A DNA stretch of 64,000 nt, taken from Dryococelus australis. Taxonomy: Eukaryota > Arthropoda > Insecta > Phasmatodea > Phasmatidae. The translations under genes and the position numbers were made by a program. Below are positions 27,431-40,110 of the stretch, piece after piece; within the stretch, counting starts at the first letter, position 1, and each line of letters starts with the position of its first letter. The notes beneath the pieces are model-generated. The model searched no databases, was not told the DNA's origin, and saw nothing but the letters and a program-made list of their open reading frames with translations. The stretch lies in NCBI GenBank assembly GCA_029891345.1, contig CM056995.1, forward strand, positions 212,115,047 through 212,179,046, given 5' to 3'.

Positions 27431-27523
27431 GCTTGTGAATGTGTTATTGGATGTACTTTGCATGTCACAGACGTATCAGGGCAGGAACGACCCAGGCACA
27501 CAAATCAAACACCTCATATTTTC

Positions 27524-27940
27524 TACAGGCTGTTCACGGTAAAACGAGCACTTTTGAAAGCCCTGCTTAAGATCTACTAGTATGCGCGTTGATTATTCTT
27601 CCGCTTTATGTAACATTAACATTGCCATGAGCCTCATTACTTTATTCATGTTTCGGTCAAGTGAAAAAGTGAAATTATTAGAGAAGTCAGTATCTTACAA
27701 ATCTCCTCATTTTAAAACTCCAGTGCATAAAAAATAACCAGAAAGCGAAATAAATACTTTAAGTTATCACGAATGATTACCGAGCACGTTTTATACGACG
27801 TTAATATATGGAACTACTTCCCATCTATTGTCACGAACTTTACTGGGTGCACGTCATTCATTGCACCCGTTAAAATGTAAGCAGTGACTTTTTCCTAAGG
27901 TTGATTCCAAAAACGCTCACTTTATTGTGAAGAGCCTTTA
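27524..27940 (+). mobile_element. Miniature element family A, copy 3 (complete, empty TTAA site)
   Basis: About 417 bp with inverted ends: CAGGCTGTTCACGGTAAAAC on the left and AGTGAGC...AGAGCCTT in complement on the right, with TA at both outer borders. Its interior is collinear with the copies at 1.14 and 44.19 kb but has a single TTAA at 27567-27570, where those copies carry a second element. It is therefore the reference for the unoccupied state. Confidence 0.85.
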
Positions 27941-28850
27941 CGTGAAGGCACTCACCTGGCTTTCAGTCTTTCCGTCGCCAGCTGGTCTAAGTGTGATTAT
28001 TCAGCTGTGCGACCATATAACTTCATGGCCTAATGTTATCTGCGTACGCACATTCCTGTACTGCTACAAACATCGTTTAATAGAGGTGACTGGAGAAGTC
28101 TGGGTGACTCTTAAGGTTGAAGTAATGCAACTGCCTATGGAGCACTGCACTCGACTATACAATGTGATGAACTCATTAAAAAGTAGTACAGACACCATAC
28201 AAATTGTCATAAAAGTGCGATTTATGCTGTAAATGAAAGAAGAATGTGTATATTTCGAAACATTATATACTATTTTAGTAAAGTGTACTTTTTAAAAGTA
28301 AAATATAATTTATTAAATTTGTCAGAATTTTTTTAACAAAATTTAACCGAATTTCCATTCTCGATGATTCAGAAGGCAGAATTAGCAAGAAAATCTTCGT
28401 CATGGAATATCGTCATAATGTTTGCTATGATTGTGTGTAAGAAAATTGTAATAATAGTGTAAGAAATAATTTTTATAATTATTTTTATGTGCGTCTATTT
28501 GTCACAAACATTTATGGCTGAAACTGATGTAAATAAAGTTAATTGTAAAATTGATATACATTATTACTATGATTTTATCACACATGATCACAGCAAATAT
28601 TATGACGATCTTTCTTGAAGAAGAATTTCTTGCAAATTCTGCTTTCCAAAGCAACTAGACTGTAAATGCGCTTAAATTTTGTTATAAATACAGACTATTT
28701 TAATCGATTATTTTTTAAATTTAAAAAGTATATTTTCGTGAAATATTTTGTAATGTTGAAAAGTATATACATTCTTTTTCATATAGACCATAAATCACTT
28801 TTCTGACAATTTTAATGGCGTTTGTACTACTATTTTTTTTTAGTTCTTCA
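27941..28850. other. No recognisable feature
   Basis: One short open frame (27927-28232) shows no motif. The rest is AT-rich. The words AATTTGTCAGAATTT near 28.3 kb and TTCTTGCAAATTCTGCTTTC near 28.6 kb form a weak inverted pair, not enough for an element call. Confidence 0.4.
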
Positions 28851-29138
28851 TCTTGTATAATCGGGTGCATTGCTCCATAGGCAGGTGCTTTACTTCACCC
28901 TTAACAGCGGGGTCGTGAGAGACGATGGGGGGTGAAGCGAAGTGACTATGGAGCAGTGCCGAAATGCAAGGGCAGGAGGAAACGGGAGATCCCCGAGAAA
29001 AGCCCGCCCGACCAGCGACATCGTCCGGCACGATTACTACGTGCGAAAATCCAGGAGATGCCCCGCTGGGAATCGAGCCCGGTTCACCTTGGTGAGAGGC
29101 AAGCGTTCTAATCGCTGATCCATCGTGGCCCCTCCCGT
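28851..29138 (-). repeat. tRNA-derived SINE, family 2, copy 1
   Basis: On the minus strand the head GGGGCCACGATGGATCAGCG and B box GGCTCGATTCCC are followed by the family 2 body, with CGTGCCGGACGATGTCGCTG, TTTTCTCGGGGATCTCCC and a 3' part ending near GCACCCGATTATACAAGATG. The same body occurs at 30.4, 42.7 and 59.3 kb. Confidence 0.8.
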
Positions 29139-29502
29139 ACTATAAAATTCATATCTATTAATGACTGTGAAAACACAGGTTTTTAACTATTTACACTGTC
29201 AAAAATACACAATAATGAAGAAAACAGAGAACTGATACTCATATTCTAAAGTGAAGCTTACTTGAAAGCTGTTATCGAGCAAAATGTACTCAATTTATCA
29301 AACAGTATATCAACTTTATTTTTAATTGAAGTTCGAATTGCCATCTGGTGGTTTAAATATTCCCTGTCTTCCTGAAGCAGTTTTGTTTATAAAGACGTAG
29401 AAGCAAAGGCGGAGCTGGTACGCACCTAACATACCGCATCTGCTGTATGCGTGAGGCACCGAACTGACGCGCATTCTCGCACTTGTGCAGAGGAAAACCA
29501 AG
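29139..29502. other. No recognisable feature
   Basis: AT-rich, non-coding, nothing supported. Confidence 0.4.
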
Positions 29503-29880
29503 CTATATTACATTCACGGTTACTTCGCACCTTTATGAAGTCCTAGTCTAGAAAATTACACCAAAGGGAACGCACAAAATTCGTGCGCACACAGTTATTA
29601 TAATATTTTGCTTGAGAACTAATTATTACTAGGCGCTATCGACGCACAAGTTTTCCCACTGTTTGTATCCATATTTACTGTAAATGAAATATTATAATTT
29701 ATAGATAAAATGTAGATAAAACTTTGTTAACATAAAAGTATATTACTTTTCGTTAAATTAGAAGTATAGATCGCTCGTGATACATATCATATTTAGGAAA
29801 TAACAAAATACGTCTTACATGAGGGTTTTTTTTCAAAGGGTTTGATTCAGAAAGTGTGAAGAAACCGGGAATAGACTCTA
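29503..29880 (+). mobile_element. Miniature element family B, copy 3 (complete)
   Basis: About 378 bp. The left end is ATTCACGGTTACTTCGCACC; the right end, reverse complemented, is GTCTATTCCCGGTTTCTTCA followed by CACTTTC. The interior contains ATTCGTGCGCACACAGT and TACTAGGCGCTATCGACGC. It has no coding potential and is the best preserved family B copy here. Confidence 0.8.
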
Positions 29881-30066
29881 AACGGCGAGTCACGTTATAT
29901 TACTTTGGATGTGACTTTCTAAATACCGTATATATGCAAAATTTGCGTTAGCATCTTCTAGCTTAATAAACTGTACTTATAGACACTACCAATTTGTTAC
30001 AAAAAAGAAAACGAATTGTGTTTCAACACAAAATTATCATTCGATAGAATGTACCTATTTAAATAG

Positions 30067-30640
30067 GGATCTCGGTGGTGTAGTGGTTAAACTTTTTTAT
30101 TTTTTATTTCGTTAACCCTACTTAGTGGTACAACCATTCAGGGTGTCCAATTATGACTACTACAATTTAACAAACAGTATATAAGTTATACATATTCACA
30201 ATTTTTTTATGGGAGGGCGGCTGTTCACCTGGGCGCCCGTAATTTAATCTACAAATCTTATTTATTCAAAAGCATCATTCACACTTCCTAGGAAGGTGGT
30301 GAGCTATTCTGCCCCGACTGAGACAGCTCTTCAACTGCTATCCTTTTGGCCGCCCCCCGTTTCGCCGAGGGACCAAGATTCCCACTAATCCACCCGTGTT
30401 AGTGTTAGTGGTTAGACTGCTCGCCTCCCACCAGGTCGAACAGGCTTCGATTCCCCGCGGAGCTGCTCTCGTATTTTCGTATGTGATAATCGTGCCGGAC
30501 GATGCCGCTGGTCGCGGGTTTTCTCGGGGATTTCCCATTTATTCGCTTCCTCATTCCGGCGCTGCACTATACTCACCTCGCTTCTAGCTCATCGGTTCTC
30601 AAGACCTCGATGTGAGGAGCCGCCCAAATATTTTCACTCA
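30067..30640 (+). repeat. tRNA-derived SINE, family 2, copy 2, split by a LINE fragment
   Basis: The head starts GGATCTCGGTGGTGTAGTGG (A-box region) at about 30067 and is interrupted at 30092. The SINE resumes at 30406 with TAGTGGTTAGACTGCTCGCC, the B-box region GGCTTCGATTCCCC and the family 2 body (CGTGCCGGACGATGCCGCTG, TTTTCTCGGGGATTTCCC), ending near 30640 after GAGGAGCCGCCC. Confidence 0.8.
30093..30405 (-). mobile_element. 5'-truncated LINE 3' end inside the SINE
   Basis: 313 bp inserted on the minus strand. Its 3' end is a T-rich run on the plus strand (poly-A tail). It is flanked by a 12-bp duplication of the SINE head, TAGTGGTTAAAC at 30081-30092 and TAGTGGTTAGAC at 30406-30417 (11 of 12). 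Its first ~60 bp could be the end of a LINE ORF2 (GLVGILVPRRNGGRPKG). The clade is unknown. Target-primed reverse transcription explains the tail, truncation and duplication. Confidence 0.75.
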
Positions 30641-30983
30641 CTCAATTATTAAAATGTAATTACATGATTTCCTGATAGTCTATTGAAATCAAAATTTAAG
30701 CGTATTTACATCTTCAATGATTCCGACAGCAAATTTCGCAAGAAAAGTATTTAATTAAGCAATAATATGGTGGGCTTGATCCTGTTGTGGTAAAATATGG
30801 TTTTAATTATGTATTCATGTCCTATAATTGATTTTTTGAGAATATGATTACAGTGGTTCCCTTGTGTGCCGCTACCCGCAATGTTGTATTGTGTAACGGG
30901 TTGCGGTCTGTCGTATTAAGGCTGATGTTTATTGAATTATGTGTGTTTGTTTCATGGTTTCCCGCTGCGGGAAGTTAGTTTAA
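30641..30983. other. No recognisable feature
   Basis: AT-rich, non-coding sequence between the split SINE and the Harbinger-type miniature element. Confidence 0.4.
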
Positions 30984-31257
30984 GGCCGTGTGCAAACGTG
31001 CGGACAATGTCCGCGCGATGCCACTGCGGCGCCGCAAAAGCGTTTCACGAGGGTATGGCTTATATGTACCAGTGCACACGTAGCTCCGGCGCCGCTGCAG
31101 TACCACGCATCCACTGATCGTACAAGAAACGCGGCGGTGCTGCAAATGCATTCCACGAGGGCTTGGCTTATATGTATCAGTGCACACGTAGCTGCGGCGC
31201 CGCCGCGGTGCCGCAGCAGAGCCGCCGCTGTCGATGACCGCACGTGTGCACACGGCC
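30984..31257. mobile_element. Harbinger-type miniature element, complete
   Basis: A 274-bp GC-rich element with terminal inverted repeats GGCCGTGTGCAMACGTGCGG, flanked by TAA on both sides (30981-30983 and 31258-31260). A 3-bp TWA target duplication and GG...CC ends fit the PIF/Harbinger superfamily. Inside, a block with GCTTATATGTA-CAGTGCACA and CGTAGCT-CGGCGCCGC is present twice in direct orientation (31049-31093 and 31163-31204). The open frames on both strands come from GC richness and are not genes. Confidence 0.85.
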
Positions 31258-31260
31258 TAA

Positions 31261-34200
31261 GAGTTATGCTCAGTATAGATGGCGCATCCCCTGAATAGAA
31301 GGCATCGTGGGCTAAAATAGTGCGCTGTAGTGAGTGGTCTCAAGGTGTGGGACAACTGGTTGTAGGGAGACAAGCCAGTGTATATTGACGTGCGCATGCG
31401 AGGTTAGGATATCCTCTTCCTAATTACTCCTATTTTTATGCGTGGAAACTAACCTTTTATTCTACTTCCACAAATATGATTGGCATCTGCGGGCGGGTGG
31501 CGCAGTTCTGTCCCCCACCTCCAGTGGCGTGCTACTGCGGTACGACCCTGGATACATTACATCAGCGGCTGGGCACATTTCATATCACCGATCATTAAGC
31601 ACACCAAGTCTATCTCCGCGAACTAACAAACACCCTAATTTCTCCAGCCCTAATCCAATAAAGGAAGTAAATTTATCCTCTGCGACTGCTGCGTAGTTTT
31701 TCCCAGGTCCTCTCCGCATTTCCTGGTTTGCTATGCCCTACCTTCTAGACTCTTCTTCTTTCGGGTTGTATCCATGGCTACAATTGCGGCCATGACACCA
31801 GACAACCCTGTTTGTTACTATGTTAATTAAATTCAACGTAAGGCGCGTAGGGCTTGCCCTGAGACGCATCCCATTGTCCTGCCGACACAGAACTGAGAAG
31901 GTGCTCACAATGGCGTAGCGGGATTTGGGGGGTTAACAGAATATAAAAATAATAGGCTAGGAGAGACGCACCCCGCCGGTTAGCGGTATACCAAGGGTAA
32001 GGTTGGAGTCCTCCTTGGTAAAGAACAGACCTTCGGCTCGGCGATAAGAGATAAGAATGGTGTTAAGGGTTTAGAATTTTAACATCTTGCAAGAAGTTCC
32101 GAGAATGACAGTCTCTGGAGCTGCGTTGTTGGGACTTGTAAATATTCGGTGAGTTGTCCCTTAAGGTCAAAGAGAAATTTCAAGTGTGTTATTGGGTCTT
32201 AGTTTTTTTTGGGAAACTCGGGTGTTGGACTTATAAAATAGACGGATGTTTATCCCCTATGGACGAGTGGCAAGTAGTGAGGTTTGTTCGTGATGATGAG
32301 GGGCGGAATGACTATGGAACTTTAAATTTGAGATGGACCTGGTATAGGTTTTCGCCGAGAAAATTATGAAGATGTCAGTGATTAAGATGGTTCTGGAAAA
32401 GGGAACAAAGTAGAGAAAAGTGGAATCTGGAACAGGTTCCCAAGCAAAGTTAAAATATTGTGATGGAGTGTTTTGAGAGCCAGCAGTCCTGTCGCCGGGG
32501 TATTTTCTACAGGCCGTGTGGTACCCGGAAAGGAAAACTGGGATACGGAGCTGTGGGGAGTGGATTGTATACGGAGTGTTCCTTGTTTGTCGAGTAGGCA
32601 CGAAGAAAGTGGCCTTTATCAGCCTGTTATCGAGTGTGTGGGTATGATTACTGATTGCAGGAAAATTCTGTGGAAGGCTATTTGAAAAATGGAAGTGGAA
32701 CTCTAGTATTGCGAGGAATGTGGGGTAGGATCAGACACAAGGATAATGATTTTTGGAGGTATATGATATCATATCTTGGAATAGGACCAGTGGTGTATTA
32801 TGTGTGAGTGAGTGTGGGTGATTGGAGTGAGGAAGGGCACTACAGACACACTGTGTTATTGTGGGGATAGTATCCCTGGGCCTCTACAGGTTGGATGGCG
32901 GTGATTGATATGGACCAGTGTGTACCGCCACTTTTGGGTGGTGTGAGGGAGAGAGAATATCCTGGTGCAGTGTGTGAATTTGGGAGTGATTTTGGATTAT
33001 GAAATTGATCATGTATGGTTGAGTGAATTGGGTCCCTGTTCAAGAGAGCTTACCGTGTGTTCAAGGATTCTTGAGACCATTGGCTAGCCAGTGTGTTTTT
33101 TTTTGGTGTGTATAGAATTTAGTAAATTTCTGAGCAAAGTGGGCGTGTCTCATTTTTTAAAGGTTTTTCTTATTGTAAAGGTATTGTGAACATACTGTAT
33201 TGAAACATTGTAATTGAAAGGGTGATGAACATAATTTATGGTTTTAAGAATTCAGAGTATTGTCAGAATACACAAACATTGAAATTTTGAGAACAGGAAT
33301 TTTTAAGCAAGCTATGTTTTTAAGAGATATGGCATATGGTTGTGCACTGTGTTTTAAAGGATATTTGCTCTTATTAAACCAAAGAAGTTAAGAATGCATC
33401 AGGTGCCTGGGTTAGATGGGTTTTAGAGTTAGGTGTAATTATTTTAATATTTGTTTTTGGTAGTGGTTTTGGCAAGAAAGTGTGTTAATGGTATTTTTTT
33501 TTGTAAATACTTTTTTACTGGAACTGCGAAAATTGCATATTTTTCTACTAGAGTTGAATAATGAAAAATACTGCTGTTGCATAAAATGAATATTTACAAA
33601 TGGAATGTTTTTTTGAGATTGGCAAATAAAATCTTTGCGTGGATGATTGTGTTAAATTGTATTGCTGGTACCTTACCTGAACGAAACCTATAGATTTCAA
33701 AAAACACAAAGTAATTCTGCTAAAGTTGTTGATGGGTTTTGATGATTATTTATTTTGGTATATTTTTATCCTTATGCCTGTTCATTAAGGAAGTGAAGAA
33801 TAGGACTCAAGGAGGGTGTGTTGGTAAAGTTGTGATCCGCTGGTTGAGGGCCAAGGGCCACAATATACTATCATAATAATTACTCTACGTGTAATACAAA
33901 TTTGTGATAATGTTTGCAAATATATTTAATAATACATCTTATGTGCATTCATTTTAGTTATAAATGATAATTTTTGCTGCTGTAATGCTCACTGTACTTA
34001 TACCTTCATGATTACACGCAGCGAGAAGAATCGCAGTGACCAGAAAGGAGAAATAAAGCAATATATAATATTCAATTAAGCGTGAATAACATTCAAAATA
34101 ATAAGACTACAACTTTAAGAAAAGGGAATTTGAGTTAGGGTCATTATTGGAAAAAAGCATATCCCAGTCTTTTGGTTGTAATAAATCCGTAACTCTGTTT

Positions 34201-36600
34201 TCGGTAATAAAAGCCAAATAACAATATTTAGATGGATTGGGCACAACTCAATATGGACCGTACTTATGTAGTCTAGTTTTATAATACTGTTTATAGATTC
34301 TCGTGCATATTTTCATGAACGGCGTATAGAAAATAGTGAAAATTTATCTCTTTTATTGGTGAATGTTTAAAGTTCGAAAAAACTCTCTTGAAAAATTACT
34401 ACTCTATACTCTTTGTCTGTTCCCTATAAATACTTCAACTTAAAAATTACGACACACAATAAATTGCCTGAAACAAACGCTGGAACCGATTCCTGTGGCT
34501 CGTTTACTGACTTCGGGAAGACTTTTTCTCGCTTGGCATCCTGTGACTGCGGCGTTTTATATGATGCCATTAATTTCGCTGAGCTCACAATGTCGTAGTG
34601 ATTTATTATTCCGCTTAATCAGATGAGTGAAATAAATTAACGCGCACGATAACCACAACAAAAATGCCACAGAACAAAAGAAAAATAAACTAGTCTTTTT
34701 ACGGCTTTTGTAACTTGTAGGTTCTAGTGGAATTAACGTATGACACCGGTTGTAAGATAATAATTGCTGTGTAAATCGTGGAAGAGGTTGTTCATGTTTT
34801 TCAAAATAATGTTTATCAACAATAGTGTGTTTTGTCAAATTCTAAATAAACAATTGCCTCTGTTTCACTATAGTTCAAATGTGTAACATGCAAACATATT
34901 AAAGACTGGAAAACAACGATAAAATATAAAGTGATGGGAAGAATGTCTTCTTTAGTAACTTCATTCCCGCATTAACCTTACGAAGAAAGTAAAAATTACT
35001 GGTGTTTATTTTTGTTTTATAACAAACCTATAAACTTATTTCAGACTTTTGTCCCCAAGGCCCCGAGAATAACAGAAGAGAGAAGAAGTTATTGATTTCA
35101 ATTTCAGAAATCCGTGTCCTGTAGAGATGAAGCACTGGACTGAATGGAGACATCCACTTGCGGGATAATAACGAACTTCCGATACTGGGAGTGCTTTCCG
35201 AAAGTTATATGACTGTATTAGTGCTCGGATCATAGCTATTCCTCAGAATAGCGACGTAGATCCCAAATAATGCCACTTCTCAGATCACAAGCACACATGC
35301 GCAGTCCCAAACCCGAGAAAAAATCTTTAAGGTGTGTTTAGGAGAAAGTTAAAGTAATTTTTATTCGTTACCATTTGGAAAACTTTGCAGCAACGCATAA
35401 AGTGCTGTTTCTGCTCAAAGACCTTTTAAAATTAAAAAAAGAAGCAAGATGTGTAGTAATGTGTCGTATTGACAATACTGAACTTACACAACTTATTTGG
35501 AAAAAAAAAAAAACATTCTTGTCAACCAAATCGGTTGGAAATTGATGTGACCTGCAAAAGAAAAATCAAAGAATCTTAATAATCGCTGTGCCACACTTGG
35601 CCTCCAACAGGGATTAGACACCAAACAACCTTCCTATCTTCTACTTACTGTAAGACTTTTTTTAAGATCTAAGAGAATCACGATTCACGTCCAGTGGCAT
35701 GTAATTTAGATAATCTATGTTCTACTTTATAACTAAGTTTACATTGAAACATCGATTTAAATCTACTTTGTAAGTGCATGATCGTGAAGAGAGGGAAAAT
35801 GAGGGCTAACGGAGAGAGAAAAAAAAAGTTTATGTCCGTTGACCTATACCTTTTCGAACTGTCTCAATTCATGTGCCGAACCAATCCTAGAAACAACTTC
35901 TTAGTTCCTCTCCTTACTGTTTATCAGTGTACAAACTTGCTACACATCTAAAATGCAAATAGCCTGTCTTATAGGAGCGACGCATGACAGTGGTTTCAGT
36001 GGTAATTTCAAAGTTGTGCGCCACCAAGAAATGTGTTCTGATACCAAGATCTATGGTTTGTATTCGGAGAGGTATGAGGAAACAGGCACTAAACATGAAA
36101 CGCTGAATGTCTTGGCATAATATCACATGAACTGCTACTAAAAACTAGCATTGGTCTTGTCATAGGCTATATTCAGTAACGCCAGAGTTATGTTACTTAA
36201 TGCGCAAACATGGCTAACGTAGAGGTTTTTTCGGAAATTATTATGAACCACAACGGTACCAATAGCACTATCTGCTTTTATAGTAACAAAATGCCAGTAA
36301 ATCGCCATTAACTATCGAACTATTACAACATAAGTAGAAGAAAAAACTGATTCATGAAATAAGTTAACTCCAGTAGTACAGAATACGCCCACAAGCAGCG
36401 CTGGGGCAACATATGACAATCCATTCCCCTAACTGAAAAAAAAAAAATCTTTTTAAAGAAACAAAGTTTGTTTACCGAAAAACAATAATTATTAATTGTT
36501 TGTAGCTGATACCAATTTATGTTGTTACTATTTTGTTGCCATAGACGTGTAAGATTTGGCTCATGAAACGACAGATTTGTACATCTACGTGCACGTTAGT
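31261..36600. other. Long stretch without recognisable genes or elements
   Basis: No frame here has a motif I know. From 31.98 to 33.85 kb the plus strand is G/T-rich and looks like one unit (it could be a non-coding part of an unidentified retroelement), but I found no repeats at its ends. 33.9-36.6 kb is ordinary AT-rich DNA. Confidence 0.4.
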
Positions 36601-36720
36601 ATTATTTCAGTTATTACAAATAAAAATTAAACCACAACCGAGATTCGAACCCATACCGACAACGACCGAACTTCCCGCCTTAGTGGCCGCAGCTTGTTCG
36701 TTGAGATTGTTATACCATTA
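36601..36720 (-). repeat. tRNA-like SINE head, family 3
   Basis: On the minus strand, GCGGCCACTAAGGCGGGAAG (A-box region) is followed by GGGTTCGAATCTCGG (B box near 36640-36652). This is the two-part polymerase III promoter of a tRNA-derived SINE. A and B boxes are about 35 bp apart, as in tRNA genes. Body and tail are short or lost. Confidence 0.55.
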
Positions 36721-37225
36721 GTAAGCGTACATAATCACAATAGCAAGTACTGCCATGTTATCACAAACATTACAAACGAAGGCAATCAAATCATTCGATT
36801 ATTTTACAACTGACCAGATAAATGCCAGTACTGGACCAAGCTGGTTTTATTGTCGACACAAATTTGGTAATAAAATACATGCTTATTTACCCCAAATAAA
36901 ATACTCATTTGACACTACCTTGATAAAATGTAATGGTACCCAAAACGATTGGTTCGAGAACTTGTAAATTATTTTGGGCGCTAAATACGTAGGCCTAAGT
37001 ATATTACAATGGAACAGCCAAATACGTTGTAATAAAAACTGATGTGTTTAATATAAGATAATATATTCCTACTACCTCTATGTAAGTTCCCATCTTTTTG
37101 GATATCTTCGTAATACATTAAGATCTAGCTAGGATTTTATGCACAATGGAATCTGAAAAATGGGCATTTTTTGTCAATATTATCACAATTTATTGAGCAT
37201 AGGGAATATCATCATAAAAATAATA

Positions 37226-38400
37226 ATCGAAATGGAGAAGTATTTGAAGCCAGAGAGATTTAATGCTGAACCATGTTCTCAATCATCTAGTGTTTCGTGG
37301 GCTCATTGGTATAAAACATATGAGGTGTTTAAAACTTCAATTGATACCAAGTAGGAAGACCAACTTAGTTTATTGGTGAATCATATATCAGCAGAAGTTT
37401 ATCAGTTTTTAACGAGTGTGAATCTTACAACTGTGCCATCTACACTTTGCAGAAGTTATTTGTAAAACCAACGAACGAGCACTATGCTAGGCATAGCCTC
37501 CTGTCGTCAGGAATTAGGAGCGTCTATTGATAAGTATCTACAGAGGTTAAAGTTGTTAAGGAAGGAATGCAATTTTCGTGCTATGAGTGCTGATGATTGT
37601 ATAACGAATTATTTTGTGGCTAGTTAGGTTGCTATAAAATACTACACTTACCTTGTCTGAGGCTTTCTAATAATCACGAGCTCTGGAAGCAGCACAGAAG
37701 CATTATGGATCTTATTCTGGTAACTATTCCCTAGAAAACGATTTATCACTAAAATCAAATTTTACAGCTGAGTTAACTGACAACGTTACTAAAGCTGCTG
37801 TAGTTAATAGTTCCACCAAGAAATGCATGTTTTATGGGTAGAAAATTCACCTACTCAGAAGTTTGCAAGCCTCCTAAACAAAAATACGGGAATTCTTCTG
37901 AATCTATGTCTTCTGTTTCTACTTCAGCTTGTTCTTCTTTGTATAAGGCAGTGGTCTATATAAAATCTAATGAAATTCCTGCAGAGGCACTCATCGATAC
38001 TGGAAGTACTTTGCAGTAGCGAAGAAATAGTCAGAAAACACTAAATTACTTCCTCCTGAAGGTAAGGTTAGCATGGCTTCGTCCAATCATTTCCTCGCTA
38101 TCAAGATGTGTTACTATGTTTCCTTACATTTAGAAGATCCCTCATACAAAACACAAAACTCTCAGTTATGCCAGATTTGTGTTCAGATATCATACTAAGC
38201 CACGATGTACTAAGTCTACATTCCAGTGTAAAACTTGTGTTTGGTGGCTCAAAACCTTCACTTAAATATTTGAGCTTTCATGTTCCAAAGTCCCTACAGA
38301 ATATTTGTTCTCCAACTCAACCTGTGATTGTCATCCAACAGCTGTCAAGTTATGTCGCCACTCTCAGAAAGATGAAGCATCCATTAAATCAGAATTAATT
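37226..38400 (+). pseudogene. gag-protease region of the second Gypsy element
   Basis: gag starts with EKYLKPERFNAEP and SWAHWYKTYEVFK, matching the start of a gag type common in invertebrate Gypsy elements. The protease is seen as AEALIDTGST near 38.0 kb, with ILSHDVLSLHSSVKLVFGG following it. Decayed. Confidence 0.7.
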
Positions 38401-38489
38401 AAGTTGCTTGATGCTGCCCCAAGTAAACCAAGCAATTCTCCACGGATAGCAAAAGTTCTCAAGACATATAATGAAAATCACAAATAGTG

Positions 38490-40110
38490 TAAACAGAAGC
38501 ATTCAGAAGTTGAGAAAGAAGCCTATGCCATTGCAGAAGCCCTCAGGAAATGGAGACATTACTTCATCTGGAGACACATTACGTTGATAACTGATCAAAA
38601 ACCTGAACATCTCTTGTTTACCAACTAACAGAAAGGGAAGATAAAGAATAAAAATTACTGCGCTGGCATCTTGAACTAGCACCATACTCATGCGATATAA
38701 TATACAAGTCAGGAAAAGAAAATACTGCAAATAATGCTGTATCGAAAATTTTCTCTACACTCCCTGATGCTGAAAGACTGTTAAACTACATAGCCCACTG
38801 GCCATCTTTTAATTACTAGTATTTTCCATTTAGTTAAGAATAAGAATCTTCCATTTCCATCGAATATGTCTGAAGAGTTACGTCTTGGTGCGAAATATGC
38901 GGTCAAATTAAACCAAAATTCTTCCGAAGAGACAGTGGAATTTAAATAAAGGCAATGAGCCCATTCAAAAGCCTAAACCTTGACTTCAAGGGACCAATTC
39001 TTTCAATTGGTAACAATGCACCACTACATCTTGACGAACAGAGATGAATATTCCAAATTTACTCTTGCTATCCCTCAACCACTTCACATTTATGTTTGAA
39101 TTACCTGCTAACATCCAATCAGATCGAGGAGCTTCTTTTATGCCAGATGAACTGAAAACCTACCGCCACTCTCTAGGAGTAGCAACAAGCCGAACTATAA
39201 GGTTACAAGATGCCTGATGCATTTCCCTCTCGCTGGTCACTTCTGGCGCTACTCGTCGCTTAACGTCGCACAATCGCCTAGACTCCTGACTCTCATAAAA
39301 ACTCCCAGCTCGGAGGACCCTCGCACTTTTATACTATCTTTGGCTTTGATCTGGAAGGTTCAACACACTCTGAATCACCCTGAGGGAAACTGGGGCCATA
39401 GTAATGACAAGAACATTCCGTTAATGGTATCGCAAAGACAACCGATACAAAAGGTCGGGAGCGGCTCTAGTCATGATAGACATAACATGCATGCTTTGTA
39501 AGCATTCATTTATGAAATGCCGCTACATTTCCGGTTGTAACTAATAGCATGCGTGTCCATAAATCATCCATGCCTCGCACATTCGCAGTGCTGCCGCATG
39601 TAACAATACTATATAACCATCAAGGAAATGGGCTGGCATAAAAGTACAATTGAATAATCCCGAAAAATATATGCCTTGCATTAAGAACAAACATCTACCT
39701 GTCAGCAATTGGGAATCAGAAATTTATGAATCCATGCATTCTATAATACCGTTACTTTGCCCATCTATCAATGCTACCTCTCACGAGCGTTTGTTTCAAC
39801 ACTAACGGAGATCTCAAAATGTACTTTCATTGATACTGAGGCTAATGGCTCCTGGAGAATTCTTGTGAAGAAACATGTTAGGCAGAGTAAATACGATCCT
39901 TTAGTTGAAAAAGTGTGTCTAATCGAAGCAAATCCTATGTACGCACGAGTACAGTTATCTGATGGATGGGAAACTAACGCCCCTACTCGGCACTTGGTCC
40001 CATACGTTGTTTTTGCACATGAGAATTTAGATGATGATTTAAGAGAACCACATAACCCTAAAGAAATTCTAATGCAACAAAGCATTTCCTCTTTTGCCTA
40101 GTGCGGCCGA
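38490..40110 (+). pseudogene. RNase H-integrase region of the second Gypsy element
   Basis: RNase H is recognised from EVEKEAYAIAEALRKWRHYF and HITLITDQKP. Integrase pieces follow (SPFKSLNLDFKGPILSIGN near 38.96 kb and a piece near 39.1-39.2 kb), then a C-terminal open stretch at 39757-40101 (VKKHVRQSKYDPLVEKVCLI) typical of the tail of such pol proteins. Decayed. Confidence 0.7.

Noticed and set aside
30975-31298. Three overlapping open frames of about 90-100 codons
   Set aside because: They lie exactly within the GC-rich Harbinger-type miniature element and reflect its composition.
32154-32685. Plus frames of about 70 codons in the G/T-rich region
   Set aside because: No motif, frequent stops around them, and G/T-rich composition that favours chance frames.
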